Assembly: GCA_030280995.1 (NCBI GenBank)
Contig: JASXTE010000007.1
Coordinates: 16,732,501-16,796,500, forward strand
Direction: 5' to 3'
Source of the DNA: Hemileia vastatrix
Taxonomy: Eukaryota > Basidiomycota > Pucciniomycetes > Pucciniales > Zaghouaniaceae
DNA: 64,000 nucleotides
The notes below the pieces were generated by a model. The model did not search any database. It was not told the origin of the DNA and saw only the letters and a program-made list of their open reading frames with translations. The position numbers and the translations under genes were made by a program. Below are positions 18,005 to 27,654 of the stretch, piece after piece (the stretch's first letter is position 1; each line of letters opens with the position of its first letter).

Positions 18005-18704
18005 AGTCCTCCAAGACTTTAAACTGGCTACTGTTCAAAACTTTCCTTAAGGGTTTTATACGAATTATGGAGCTGTTAGTCCTCCAAGACTTTAAACTGG
18101 CTAATTTTCAAGACTGTCATTAAAGATTTTATATTGGAGCTGTTAGTCCTTCAAGACTTTAAACTGAATTTCAAGGATAATCAAGATTTTATGGATATTT
18201 TCGGAGACATATTTCTTTTATATAAATCAAATGTTAGGTACACAAAGACCTTAAACTGGACTATTATCAAGTGTTGGGTCCACCATGACCTTAAACTGGA
18301 TTTCTTATCGATTAAATGTTTGGTCCACCATGACTTTAAACTGGTAGTTCATTCATTTTTTAGTCCACTATGACTTTAAACTGGAAAATTAATATCTGCA
18401 GGATAATTCAACATTCATTGGACCACTATGGCCTTATACTGGATTACTTGTCGATCAAATGTTTGGTCCACTATGAAATTAAACTGGATTATCAAATTTA
18501 TTCAATCTTTGGTCAAGCCTAGGCCTTACTTAGGAATATATCAAGATATTTATGCACTTAAACGATCTTTGGTCCACCAAGACCATAAACTGGCAATCAT
18601 TTATATGTTTGGTCCACCAAGACTTTAAACTGGAATGTCAATCTTGTTTGGATAACTCAATTCAATCTTTTAATTTATCACTGTCCACTAAGACTCTAAA
18701 CTGG
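18005..18704 (+). repeat. Main hairpin array in the 3' region of element B
   Basis: About fourteen copies start near 18005, 18078, 18145, 18237, 18277, 18322, 18362, 18420, 18465, 18510 (weak), 18571, 18611 and 18681. The general form is stem, CTCCA or CACCA loop, stem, then TTAAACTGG. The first copies use AGTC/GACT arms and later ones GGTC/GACC. Spacers are unique or weakly related AT-rich sequence. Several short open frames here are incidental. Confidence 0.8.
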
Positions 18705-19296
18705 TTATTCAATTATTTCTGGAATTGGGTGCTGATAGCTTTAGGAGGTTAAAATTTTAGGTGGTGATGATGCTAAGGAAAGCATAATGGTTAATTAGGT
18801 GAAATTTGTGGCGCTTTAACATGGTCTAAAGTTAATATTATTATTGGAAGCCTGGCAAAAGTATTTTATGGGTTTGCTGTATAGCAAAGTTTGAAAATTG
18901 TGATGAAGGAATCAGAAGTTAGGATGGTAGTTGGATTTTAGGGAATGATTTTTTTTAGTGCCTCATAGTTAGGCCATTTTTTTTTTTTGGTGTGAATCTT
19001 GGAGGACCTTATGGCGAGATTGGAATCATAGAATTCGGCTCAGTGGGGGGCCCTATGAGGTTGGAATCAGGAGTATTCGGCTCATAGGAAGATCCACTCT
19101 CTCAATGCTGTGACAAGAAGGAAGACTGGTATATGGGAGTCTGAAGGGATTCAAACCTTGCTCTCAGTAGTGGAATCATCACAAGATTTATATTATTTTA
19201 TTTTATGTTATATCAAGCCAGAGAAGAAAGAAAACATCATTTATGTTGAAAGTTTAAGAAGACCAAGCAAAAACAAAATTTTATCAAGTTATACTG
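18705..19296. other. 3' region between the hairpin array and the antisense gene
   Basis: No coding sequence is recognised. Near 19010-19085 a segment GATTGGAATCATAG...ATTCGGCTCA occurs twice about 45 bp apart. Otherwise nothing stands out. Confidence 0.5.
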
Positions 19297-19988
19297 TTAG
19301 AAAAGATAATTTCTTTGAAATTGTTCAACATCATTATCAAAGCTTTGCATTAAAATTCTTCTTTTCATGAGGTCTTCATGGTTATTAGCTGGAGTTTCTT
19401 GAAAATAGGCCAGCATTTTTCGTTTCAACTCATTAGTAAAGTCAAGAAAAAGATAGCGATGAAAATTTGGGTAATGATTGATATAGTCCGTATTCACTCT
19501 ACCAACATCATCAGTGTTGGTTATTTCGACAGCTAGAAGTTCAAATATGTTATTAAGTCATAGGTTTAGTTGATTTTGATTAAAAGTTTTTTTTAGTAAG
19601 ATAAATAGGGTCTTACATTTGGAGCCAGGAAACATAGTCTCAGCAAAGTTAGTTGGGGGTACTGGCGTTATAGGATTAGGATCTTGTGAAGGCAAAATTA
19701 GGCCGGGATCCGTTGATGAAGATTGAACTTTTGAAGCTGTTTTTGATCTTATTCGTTTTAAGAAGACAGGAATTTCGGATCGCTTTTTAGAAGTTGAGGG
19801 ATCAGGGAGAGCTGCTGGTCCTAAATATACGTTTGTTTTAGAAGGAACTATTGGCCTGTTGCATTTGACTTTTTTACACGGCATAAGTCGCAAGCTGTTC
19901 TGCCAGGAAGATTAGGGTTGGACATTAAACAAGGTACCTGGTATCGAGCGCAGAGTTCACATGGAGCGACAAGTTCTTTGGAAGACAT
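19297..19988 (-). CDS. Antisense accessory gene of element B: zinc-cluster protein, one intron
   Basis: It is encoded opposite to gag-pol, ending close to the 3' LTR. The ATG at 19988 opens MSSKELVAPCELCARYQVPC, then a second half ACDLCRVKK and a final KCN. The Cys spacing is CX2CX6CX12CX2CX6C, as in fungal Zn2Cys6 DNA-binding domains, but the basic CDxCRxxKxKC half comes second. A Ser/Pro/Lys-rich region and a FAETMFPGSK motif follow. An 84-nt intron (19616 down to 19533, GTAAGA...TTCTAG) joins in frame to exon 2, which ends with a helical MLAYFQETP segment. One base is off frame near 19885-19893, so this copy may be broken. DNA binding is inferred. Confidence 0.6.
19533..19616 (-). other. 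Predicted intron of the antisense gene
   Basis: The donor GTAAGA lies after an AAA-T codon split (phase 1) and the acceptor is TTCTAG. Length 84 nt, AT-rich, normal for fungi. Joining the flanks keeps the reading frame open. The copy at 25546 has GTTAGT at the same codon and phase. Confidence 0.6.
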
Positions 19989-20100
19989 ATTGATGAAGAT
20001 GAATTTTATAGTTGATTAAAGAAGATGGTGGTTGAAGGTTAAAGATGAATATTGTGTTCGACCACTTATGCAAAGTTTTAAGAATGGGGACATTCTCGAT

Positions 20101-20111
20101 TGGAGGGAGGA
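20101..20111 (+). promoter_or_regulatory. Polypurine tract of element B
   Basis: TGGAGGGAGGA lies immediately before the TGTGGTAG start of the 3' LTR. The same purine run precedes the relic LTRs at 23880 and, in reverse, 25396. Confidence 0.85.
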
Positions 20112-21231
20112 TGTGGTAGCCTAAAGTTTAGTACGGCACCTAAATATGTAAATGGAGTTATTACGGCGTGCAAGATTGGCATTATTATTTTTTATAAAAG
20201 GGTTTTATTTAATTTATTGGAGTTTAAAATATGAAGAAATTGGTCACGAGCGAATGCCTACACAAATACAATTTATTTTGCAGAGAAAACTTATTTTTAC
20301 GGTCTGAAAAATTTATAAGTATCAAGTCATGTCACTCAAGAACCTTGGGAAATTTTCCCAGAATTTTTACTATTTTTCTTATATTTTTAAATGAATTTTA
20401 AAGTTTTATAGAAATATTTACGTTTTCAAAAATTACTTAACTTTGATGAATTTTCACGGGGTAATTAGAGCTGCGCAGACTACGAAAATTAGTTTGGTAT
20501 GTAAAGGGGAAGTAGTTCTATTATGTGTAATTTTTCTAGATTTTTTATTATAGTTTTAAGGTTCTAATTGAGTCCGGAAGTCCGGACGGACTCCGTTTCG
20601 ACTCCGTACGGACTCTGCTTTGACTCCGTACGGGCTCCGGATTGACTCTGGAAGAGCTCTGGAGGGGAAAACTTAGGCACGTGACTAGGAATACTTAAGC
20701 ACTTCTCAAACTCAAAATTGAGAGGGGGGACAGAACATACAGCTTAATCTTTAACCACCACAGTCTCATTTTTTATTACTCAACAAATTAAATAAAATTG
20801 TAATACCCTTATAACTTTATATTTTATATATAACATTTTAGAAATACTACTCAACAATTAAAATAACACTTCATACAGGGTATCTTTAGAAAGGTCTTCA
20901 TCACTGGGACTTGATTATTGCTGTCTCATAAAAATTCAAATTATTATAAAAACATAAAAGTCAATCTTTTCAGATCTTTCACTGGTACACCTTAATTGTT
21001 GTTATCAGTATTTCATTTATCAACAGCCACTTTCTTTAAATCTCAATAAGCGTTAATTATTTTAGAGTTTCATTATTTTCATCAATCAGATCCAAGTAGA
21101 TTGGTTAGCTTAGTGATTTAGAATTCCCATTTTGTTATTTTTATTGGAAGGACGGGGTTTTCAGCTAAATCCACATATCTCCTCCGGATTCTGCTTACAG
21201 CAAGGCGACTGTAAGATTTTACCTTACCATA
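20112..21231 (+). repeat. 3' LTR of element B
   Basis: 1120 bp, equal in length to 8346-9465 and closely similar. Differences cluster in the CCGTACGG segment and are otherwise scattered point changes. ACGT follows at 21232-21235. Confidence 0.95.
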
Positions 21232-21622
21232 ACGTCAACAAGGGCATCAAATTTATTAGCAATAAATTTTGAGTTCCTTGGACTGTCACAATTAATTACA
21301 CAATAATTAATTAATTATATTACTTTCACGGGATTCCAGATCTCTCACTGAGGTAATATAATTGTTTTAAAGTTTTTTTATTATAATTTTATTATTAAAT
21401 TCTATTCCCATTGACTTATACCATTGAGCACGGTGTCAGGGAGTAAAATTGTAAGGGACATTTTATTTACACTAATTAATTATATTACTTATTGTACTTA
21501 ACTAGTTAATTGTAAGTAATACTTAAGTAGATAATTAATTATTAGTAAGAAGAAGGGGAGTGGCTTCAACTCAGTAAAATAATTAATTATTTTACCGGTT
21601 AAGTCTAGTAGCCTGGCTGACA
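21232..21622 (-). repeat. 5' LTR of element A, right part (with ACGT duplication)
   Basis: It continues the LTR interrupted at 8345 and ends GGCTGACA at 21622. ACTAC at 21623-21627 is the target duplication of A. Confidence 0.92.
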
Positions 21623-21627
21623 ACTAC

Positions 21628-22740
21628 ATAGTCCAAGGTTAAAGAAGATTCAAGAGATGGGCTAGCTTTAGCAGTAGACTCATGAGGAGGGATACCATCT
21701 AAAAAAGAAGAGATGTGGTCAGATACCATTTTTTTATTAAAATAAATTGGTTAAATAACTTGGTATTTACAGATGGGAAGCTCATCAAATCTATTAGCTT
21801 CTGGAATTTGAATCTCTGAAGATAAAGGAAAATTGGTGGATCAAGGGTCTACCAAGGAAAGATAAGGATTTTCAGATTTTCTTCCACTAAATGAGAAGAG
21901 GGTGGATTGCATTCAAGTTGGGTTCAAGGACTATGTGAAGTAGCTGGATTGTTGATATTTTTTGAAGGGATTGTTGTGTTGTGAATATTTAATGGATTTG
22001 TTGTGTTCACAGGTTGTGGTGTGCCAAGACTGTGGCAGCATGGGTCAGTTGAAGGTGAATGGAAAGGAGAATGTTGGCCCTTGGTTGATGGTTTAGAAGA
22101 GACAGAACTTCGGAAGAATATTTGTCTGGAAGGGGAGAGGTAAAATCTCTTCTTCTGGTAGGGAGACGGGATGTTGGCTGTGGAGCAGTATTTGGTGCTC
22201 TAGTACTCTTTTGTTAAGGAGCTCTAGCTGTTTTTCTCTGTTTTTGCTGTTGTTTTTGGCTGTTGTTGTTCTGTTGGCCCAAATTTCTGGTTGGTTTTTT
22301 ATAATTTTTGGTTTATTTTTGTTGTTGCATAGCTCTGGGAGCAGAAGGTGGAAGCCGTGATGCAGATGTTGATGCAGATGCAGAAAGGGGTGCAGACACA
22401 GGTGGAAGTGCATATTCAGAAATCTGTGCTGGTGAAGATCCTCATTAAGGAGAAGAACCACCTTGAAATTTTTCCAAGAGGCTGGAAGAAGCTTTAGTTG
22501 AAGAATTGGGTGGAATAGTTTGAGTTTTTGGAGTTGAGTTGGAGGTATATAAATTTTTATTTTGGTGATTAGATCTCTTAGATCTTCTGGATGGAGAAGA
22601 TGAAAGTGAGGATGAGGAAGGTCCATATTCTGCAGATCTGGATATATATTTATGAGATGGTGATGGAGGATGAAGGAAAAGTTGTGAATCCCTGTCCCAT
22701 TTCCTTTTTCTAGAATTTCAAGGATCACAGACTTTGTAGT
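21628..22740 (-). pseudogene. Relic E, second antisense ORF
   Basis: On the minus strand this is a decayed Ser/Pro/His/Leu-rich coding region. The open piece 22093-22728 is probably not the original frame throughout. It aligns with 44540-45760 of relic C: both have a GCATAGCTCTGGGAGCA segment and the CATAGTCC junction. No domain is recognised. The last part, next to the element A insertion, reads MVSDHISSFLDGIPPHEST. Confidence 0.5.
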
Positions 22741-22937
22741 AGGGGGTGGAATCCAGGGTTGAGGCAGTAAAGGAGCAGGGTCTTTTCAACTGAATGCTCA
22801 ATTTTCAGGCATAATCTTTAGGAGAAACAAAGAAGGGGAATTATTTGGAAGAAACAATTAAATTGATAAAAAAACTGGAGAAAGAGTGAAGCAAGAGGTA
22901 GAAGAAGATTAAAATTGAACAGACAACAAATGTAGAA

Positions 22938-23101
22938 CAGTTACCCCATAATTTTATTTTGTTTCTCTGAGTCTTTTATGGTTTGATTTTTGGTTCTGTC
23001 TTTATGATTTAGGTTTTGAGTCCCCCAAGACTATAAACTGAGGGTTTTTGAGTCCCCCAAGATTATAAACTGAGGGTTTGTGTCTCTCAAGACTTTAAAC
23101 T
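22938..23101 (+). repeat. Relic E half stem-loop and three hairpin motifs
   Basis: CAGTTACCCC at 22938-22947 is the right arm of the large stem-loop; its left arm is gone. A pyrimidine stretch ending GATTTAG follows. Three motifs then occur at 23019, 23050 and 23081 (GTCCCCCAAGAC or GTCTCTCAAGAC, then TATAAACTGA or TTTAAACTGA). Confidence 0.65.
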
Positions 23102-23178
23102 GATGAAATTTTTTCTATGTTGGCTACATTCAGAAAGTCTGGAAAAGTGGTCAAGTTTTTCATGTTTGAATTAGAAAT

Positions 23179-23815
23179 TCAGGCAAGAATTAAATTACAG
23201 AAGAGAATCAAAAGATGATACAAAATTTTCAGAATTAGCCTTGAACTGTTTGATGATTTTCTACTTTTTCTCAATTTCCTGTGGATCTCTAGAAGGAGTG
23301 GATTGGAAATAGTCAAGCAGAAGATGTTTTTGTTGAGAAGAAAGCTGTTGTAACCTGGTTTTGATATGTGGTAGAAGATTGGGAGCTGGTGGCTCAATGG
23401 TTCCTAAATTTTCATCATCACTGTCAGAGATGGGATTAACTGGAAATTCATAAGTATTAAGATCCATATGAAGAGAAATTGGAATATTATTTATGTACCA
23501 TCAGAAGGACAAGGTATGGTGGAACTTGTAGTGTTAATAGTGGTGGCACTCCTTTTAGAAGGGTGTAGTTTGTTGATTAATCTGGGTATCAGAGTGGAAG
23601 GCCTAGATATTTTGGTACTGATGGAAGATTGACAACATTCAGGTGGAGGTGAAGCTTTTAAAGAAGATAGGTTACCAGTTTTGTAGCAAGTCTTCTTTCT
23701 GGATTATCAGGTACCACAAGAGGCTCTGTATAGATGAGCTGGTGGTGTTATGGTGCAGATAAGATTACTTTAAATACATTATTGGGAAGGACCCATTTCA
23801 AAGACATATTTTAGT
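23179..23815 (-). pseudogene. Relic E copy of the antisense zinc-cluster gene
   Basis: The region around 23650-23815 still encodes NLICTI...LYRASC...SRKKTC, matching the cysteine region of the 46719-46913 copy. It is followed by RPSTLIPRLINK and an open piece (23261-23467) ending LLLDYFQSTPSRDPQEIEKK. The same LxYFQxTP helix ends exon 2 of the element B gene. Stops and frameshifts are frequent. Confidence 0.55.
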
Positions 23816-23867
23816 ATTATTTTAAACATGATAGTTGTGTTGAAGAAAAGAATGTTTAAATTTTTAT

Positions 23868-24320
23868 TTGGAGGGAGGATGTAGTCTTCCAACATTGGAA
23901 TGGGCCTTTTGTGTATTTTTTGTGCTGTTTGTGGATGTCTTATATGACATTTAATTAAGAATTATGGGTTCTTCTGGTTTTATGGGTTTAAAATTTGCAC
24001 TATTAGTATGTTGCTATTACCATTGGATAGCCCTGGTGTTTCTCTATATTTCATGGCTTGATGGCATTTTTCATATTCTAAGTTTTAAAGCTTCTTTTTC
24101 TCATTTTATCATACTTTACTATAAATTTTTAATTATGTTTTTTGTGTTTTTTGGGATAACATTAAGCCTTATGATTAAGTGCTTAGTACCATTGGATAGA
24201 CCTAATTTGGTTCTATAATTCATGTTGCAATGTTATTTTTTCTTAATTTTCTGTTTTAATGGTTTTTGGTAGTTTACTATGTTTTTTAAGGTATGTTGGG
24301 GTATTTTGTCTCAGAAGCAG
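23868..24320 (+). repeat. Relic E 3' LTR (type C), truncated
   Basis: A purine run GGAGGGAGGA at 23870-23879 precedes TGTAGTCTTCCAACATTGG. The LTR resembles 46996-48075: both contain CATTGGATAGCC- or TATATCCC-like segments and CTCTATATTTCATG. It ends where the minus-strand LTR begins at 24321. Confidence 0.6.
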
Positions 24321-25396
24321 TGTAGAAAGACTCTTACATTTGCCTTTCTGTAAGCAGAATCCAAGGGAGTTGGATAAAGAGAAGAAAACCCAGTCCCATT
24401 AAGTAAAATATAGGCTCACAATTAACTAAGCTAATAACTCTACTTGATAAAGAAAGACCAGTTGACGATTTGAAAATAACAGATTTGTAATGTTGAATTG
24501 GTGTTCTTTTAGTTTTGATGAAGAAAATACAACAGTAAAGTTGTACCAGAAAAGTTATTTAAATAATTGAGTATATGTATTTTTATGAAGTTCATATTTA
24601 TTTTTGAATAGGTGTTAAAATCAAGTCCCTGAAGTTGAGACCTTTACAATGATACCCTATAAGTATATGTAAATGTGTTGTGGAATAATATTTATAAAGT
24701 GATATACAAAAATTTTATTTTATAAGGGTTTTAAAAATTAATAATTGTTGTTATGCATAGTTTTTTTTAATGATAAGATGATGATTTTATGATATCTGAA
24801 TTATCTGATATCTAATCTAATTTCGAGTCTACAGCTTTATGTGCATAGTTTAGTCACATGTCCTACTTTCCCACCTGGAGTATCCCAGAGCTCCTCCAAA
24901 GTATTGTGGAGTTTTTACAGAGCTTGTAAAAACTTACAGACTCAATAAGAACCTTAAAACCTTAAAAAAATCTAGAAAAATGACATATGATAGAGCTACT
25001 TCTTCTCTATGTTCCTAACTTATTTTTTTAGTTTGTGCAGTTCTATCCATCTAATTCAAAATCATCAAACTTCAGTATATTATGAAAAATAAAAAATACT
25101 TTATAAAATTATTAAAAATAGTTGGAAAATAGAAAAATTCTTTAAAAATTTCCAAAGGTTCTTGAGAATCCTTAATTTTATTTCCATGAAATTCTAAGCC
25201 TATACTTTCTTTTATTGAACAATAAATATTTTTTCAATACTGACTTGTAGAATTAACCCTTTTTAACAGTTTATAACCATCCATTCTTTCAAATAAAAAT
25301 TATATAAAAATGTATTGGCCTTTCAAATCTTATAATAATCTTCCCATATCCTCCTTAAATAAACCTTGGTGCCGTACTAATCTTTAGGCTTCCACA
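24321..25396 (-). repeat. B-type LTR, 3' LTR of minus-strand relic D
   Basis: On the minus strand it starts TGTGGAAGCC at 25396 and ends in CTTTCTACA at 24321, about 1.08 kb. It matches LTR B through the CTTTAGGC, AACCTTGG... and GGTATC... segments. A polypurine run TTGGAGGGAGGA adjoins its start on the minus strand. It has far fewer CpG than LTR B. Confidence 0.8.
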
Positions 25397-25545
25397 TCCT
25401 CCCTCCAATGAAGATTGTCCCCATTCTTAAATTTGCATATATGATCAAACACATATTCAACTTCTCTTCAACCTCTTCAACAATCTACTCCAATCCACTC
25501 CTGAAAACCAATTTCACTTCATCTTTTTACCACCATCACTACAAA

Positions 25546-25917
25546 ATGTCTCCAAAAGATCTAGCTGTCCCATGTGAACTTTGCACCAAATACCAGGTTC
25601 CTTGTCTGATCTCTAATCCTGGTCTTCATAGAAGAACTGCATGTGACATTTTCAGGCTTAAGAAAATAAAATGTAACTTTCCAGTTATTTCTTCTAGGAC
25701 TAACATCTATACTGGCCCAGCTTCATTTCCTGATCCAACAGTGACCAAAAAGAGACAATCAAATATTCCCACCTTCAGAAACATAAGGGCCAAAACAGCT
25801 TCTTCCTCTAAAAAATCTAATCCTGAGATTCCTCCTGCTTCTCAAGGTCCTAATCTCATCATGCCAGTTTCTCCCTTCAGATTTGCTGAAACCTTATTTC
25901 CTGTCTCTAAAGGTTAG
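25546..25917 (+). pseudogene. Relic D copy of the antisense zinc-cluster gene, exon 1
   Basis: It lies on the plus strand because relic D is on the minus strand, so it is again antisense to its element. MSPKDLAVPCELCTKYQVPC is followed by RRTACDIFRLKKIKCN: five of the six cysteines remain and the fifth is Phe. The downstream segment SSRTNIYTGPASFPDP and the FAETLFPVSK motif match element B closely. The frame stays open from 25408 to a TAG within GTTAGT, which is the donor position of the element B intron. Confidence 0.65.
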
Positions 25918-26424
25918 TCATTTATTTAATCTTCATAAACTCATCTGAAATACTGGAATGAGTATATTGCTATAAAAATTAATTTAAGTAGCATTATTTG
26001 AAATCTTCATTACATATTTAAAACAGAAAATAATTAATAAAATTTATCTTTTTTTAGAAATATACATTGATTTAAAAGATATTTACTTATTTTTTTTACA
26101 AAACCACCAATTTTATCCTGTGAGGCTTCCCTTCAACTTACAAATAAAAGTCTGAAAAATTAATATGATGCTTTGAAGACTCTATATGATGTGTACCTAA
26201 AGCAAAAAAAAAAATTTGAAGTAATTCAAATCTAAGCAAAAGAGCTGATACCTTTTTTTATATAATATAGTTGTATAAAATTAATTTTAAGTTATTTTAT
26301 TAATCTTCCATATGGAAAGAACTCATATTGTAATAATATATGATCAACTTAAAACTATTTTTAATATGATATTTTATCAAAATGATTCTTAATTTGTACT
26401 TGTTTTCACAACTTCAAAGTATTT
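25918..26424. other. Degraded interior of relic D, nothing recognised
   Basis: AT-rich sequence up to the DNA transposon at 26428. It presumably holds the intron and the second exon of the antisense gene, but I cannot align it. Confidence 0.5.
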
Positions 26425-26748
26425 AATAGGGGGTGTCAGTTCTGGCAAATCCGCACTTAAATTAAGTGCGGATTTCAAACCAAATCAGCACTTACAAATC
26501 AGCACTTAAATTTTGCAAAAAAGTCACTTATTTCAAAAAAGGGTGTCAGTTATGACCTCAAATCAGCACTTTTTTCCCGTTTTTTTTCACAACCACATTT
26601 TGGCCACAAAACATCCCTTCCTTTCTTACCCCATCCCTGTCACATGTGATACACTGACCTTCCTCGCTACCTACCCATCAATCCTCGGCACACACTCCTT
26701 CCTGACATTTTCAATATTTTGACCAGGCATGTTTACATTCTTTTTTAG

Positions 26749-26979
26749 ATGAAGTTTGATCATATGCTAAGGAAAGATCAGCAAGCCTTAGATTTGGAAG
26801 AAAAAAAATTTGAGGTAGAGCAGATGGAAAGAGTAAATGACCGTCAATTTCAAAGAGAAATGGCTACTTGTGAATTGGAAAAACAAGAGAGTTTTAAAAA
26901 AAAAGATTTCATTATGGAATGTGTTAAAAATGGCCAATCTTATGAGGACATTAAAAAATTACTTGACCTTTTCAATTGA
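26749..26979 (+). CDS. Coiled-coil ORF in transposon 1 (possible Myb/SANT-type second protein, C-terminus)
   Basis: 76 residues, very rich in Glu, Lys and Gln (DLEEKKFEVEQMERVNDRQFQREM), ending QSYEDIKKLLDLFN. It begins right after a TTTTTTAG that looks like a splice acceptor. PIF/Harbinger elements carry a second, Myb/SANT-like protein that often ends in such a coiled coil. Assignment rests on position and composition only. Confidence 0.4.
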   Translation: MKFDHMLRKDQQALDLEEKKFEVEQMERVNDRQFQREMATCELEKQESFKKKDFIMECVKNGQSYEDIKKLLDLFN

Positions 26980-27130
26980 TAAATTGTTTTTCTAGTTAAT
27001 TTAATTTTGGTAATATTTTCTTATATGCTGACTTATAAAAGGAAAAGAATATAGTACGTTATTTTTGACAAAAATTTGAATGTATAATAAAAATTTTCTA
27101 TCTTTACTTTCTAGTCAATAAGTTTGCTTA

Positions 27131-27310
27131 TCTAAATTTTTCTAAGTCATCAATTTCACATGTCAGATTTAAAAAATTGGCAATGCCCTCCCCTGCATTT
27201 TATTGAAACAAGGGGTGGGTACCACCAAATTTTTCTAAGTCATCAATTTCACATTTCAGATTTAAAAAATTGGCAATACCCTCCCCTGCATTTTATTGAA
27301 GTAAAGGGTG
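27131..27310. repeat. Direct duplication of about 100 bp shared with transposon 2 in inverted orientation
   Basis: A segment with TTTCTAAGTCATCAATTTCA and CCCTCCCCTGCATTTTATTG occurs twice here. The reverse complement of both copies lies at 52200-52350, next to the transposase remnant of transposon 2. The two transposons therefore differ by an internal inversion. Confidence 0.7.
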
Positions 27311-27654
27311 AAAGTCATCAAAATACAATATAATTACATAAATTAATTAATATATAAATAAGATATGTCAAGTATACTACTTTTAAAGTAATGACAATTC
27401 CTTAAGCCAAAATGCAGATCAAGTCTAGAAACTAGGTTCAATGCAAAGTATTTTTTGAAGCAACTTATTTAAATAATACTTTATTAAATTAAGTTGATCA
27501 ATAAAGATTGATTGACAATATTGCAATTCTTAAATACAATAATTTTAATAAAAAATTTCAGATTACATATAAAAAAAATCAGTGACTTTTTCTATTACTT
27601 ACAACTGTTTTTACAGAATTGAAAACTATGTTTCAGCTAATATTTTATGGAAGT

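Larger units (their letters stand above)
8346..21231 (+). mobile_element. Element B: 12.9-kb Ty3/gypsy retrotransposon with antisense gene
   Basis: Two 1120-bp LTRs flank a Lys-tRNA-type primer site, gag, protease, reverse transcriptase, RNase H, integrase, an array-rich 3' region, an antisense gene and a polypurine tract. The insertion is clean: a 4-bp ACGT duplication inside an otherwise continuous LTR of A. The LTRs differ at roughly 15-20 positions by eye. Defects seen are one stop in gag (10527), one lost base near 11850 and one stop near the end of pol (16354). Otherwise the frames are long and intact, so the element is fairly young but probably not active as written. Confidence 0.95.
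45..21622 (-). mobile_element. Element A: chromovirus-type Ty3/gypsy retrotransposon, interrupted by element B
   Basis: The element runs on the minus strand. The order in transcription sense is 5' LTR, leader repeat array, gag, zinc knuckle, protease, reverse transcriptase, RNase H, integrase with chromodomain, polypurine tract and 3' LTR. Once element B (8346-21231) and its duplicated 4 bp are removed, A is about 8.7 kb and each LTR is 790 bp. The LTRs start TGTCAGCC and end CCTTGACA. By eye they differ at about 15 positions, so A is not recent. The polyprotein is broken by several stops and frameshifts and the reverse transcriptase active site is altered, so A looks dead on its own. Confidence 0.9.

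Noticed and set aside
16548..18704. CRISPR-like array of repeats and spacers
   Set aside because: Repeat sequence is loose, spacer length varies from about 15 to 70 bp, arms covary, the units extend into a protein-coding frame and the genome is eukaryotic. It is a retrotransposon repeat.
18134..18752. Three overlapping plus-strand ORFs over the main hairpin array
   Set aside because: They appear because each repeat lacks stops in some frames. Peptides contain only repeat translations such as HDLKLD and HQDFKLE.
22093..22728. His/Leu-rich protein of 211 residues as an intact gene
   Set aside because: The corresponding segment in relic C is open in other frames. The His/Leu richness looks like an off-frame reading of a Ser/Pro-rich ancestor.
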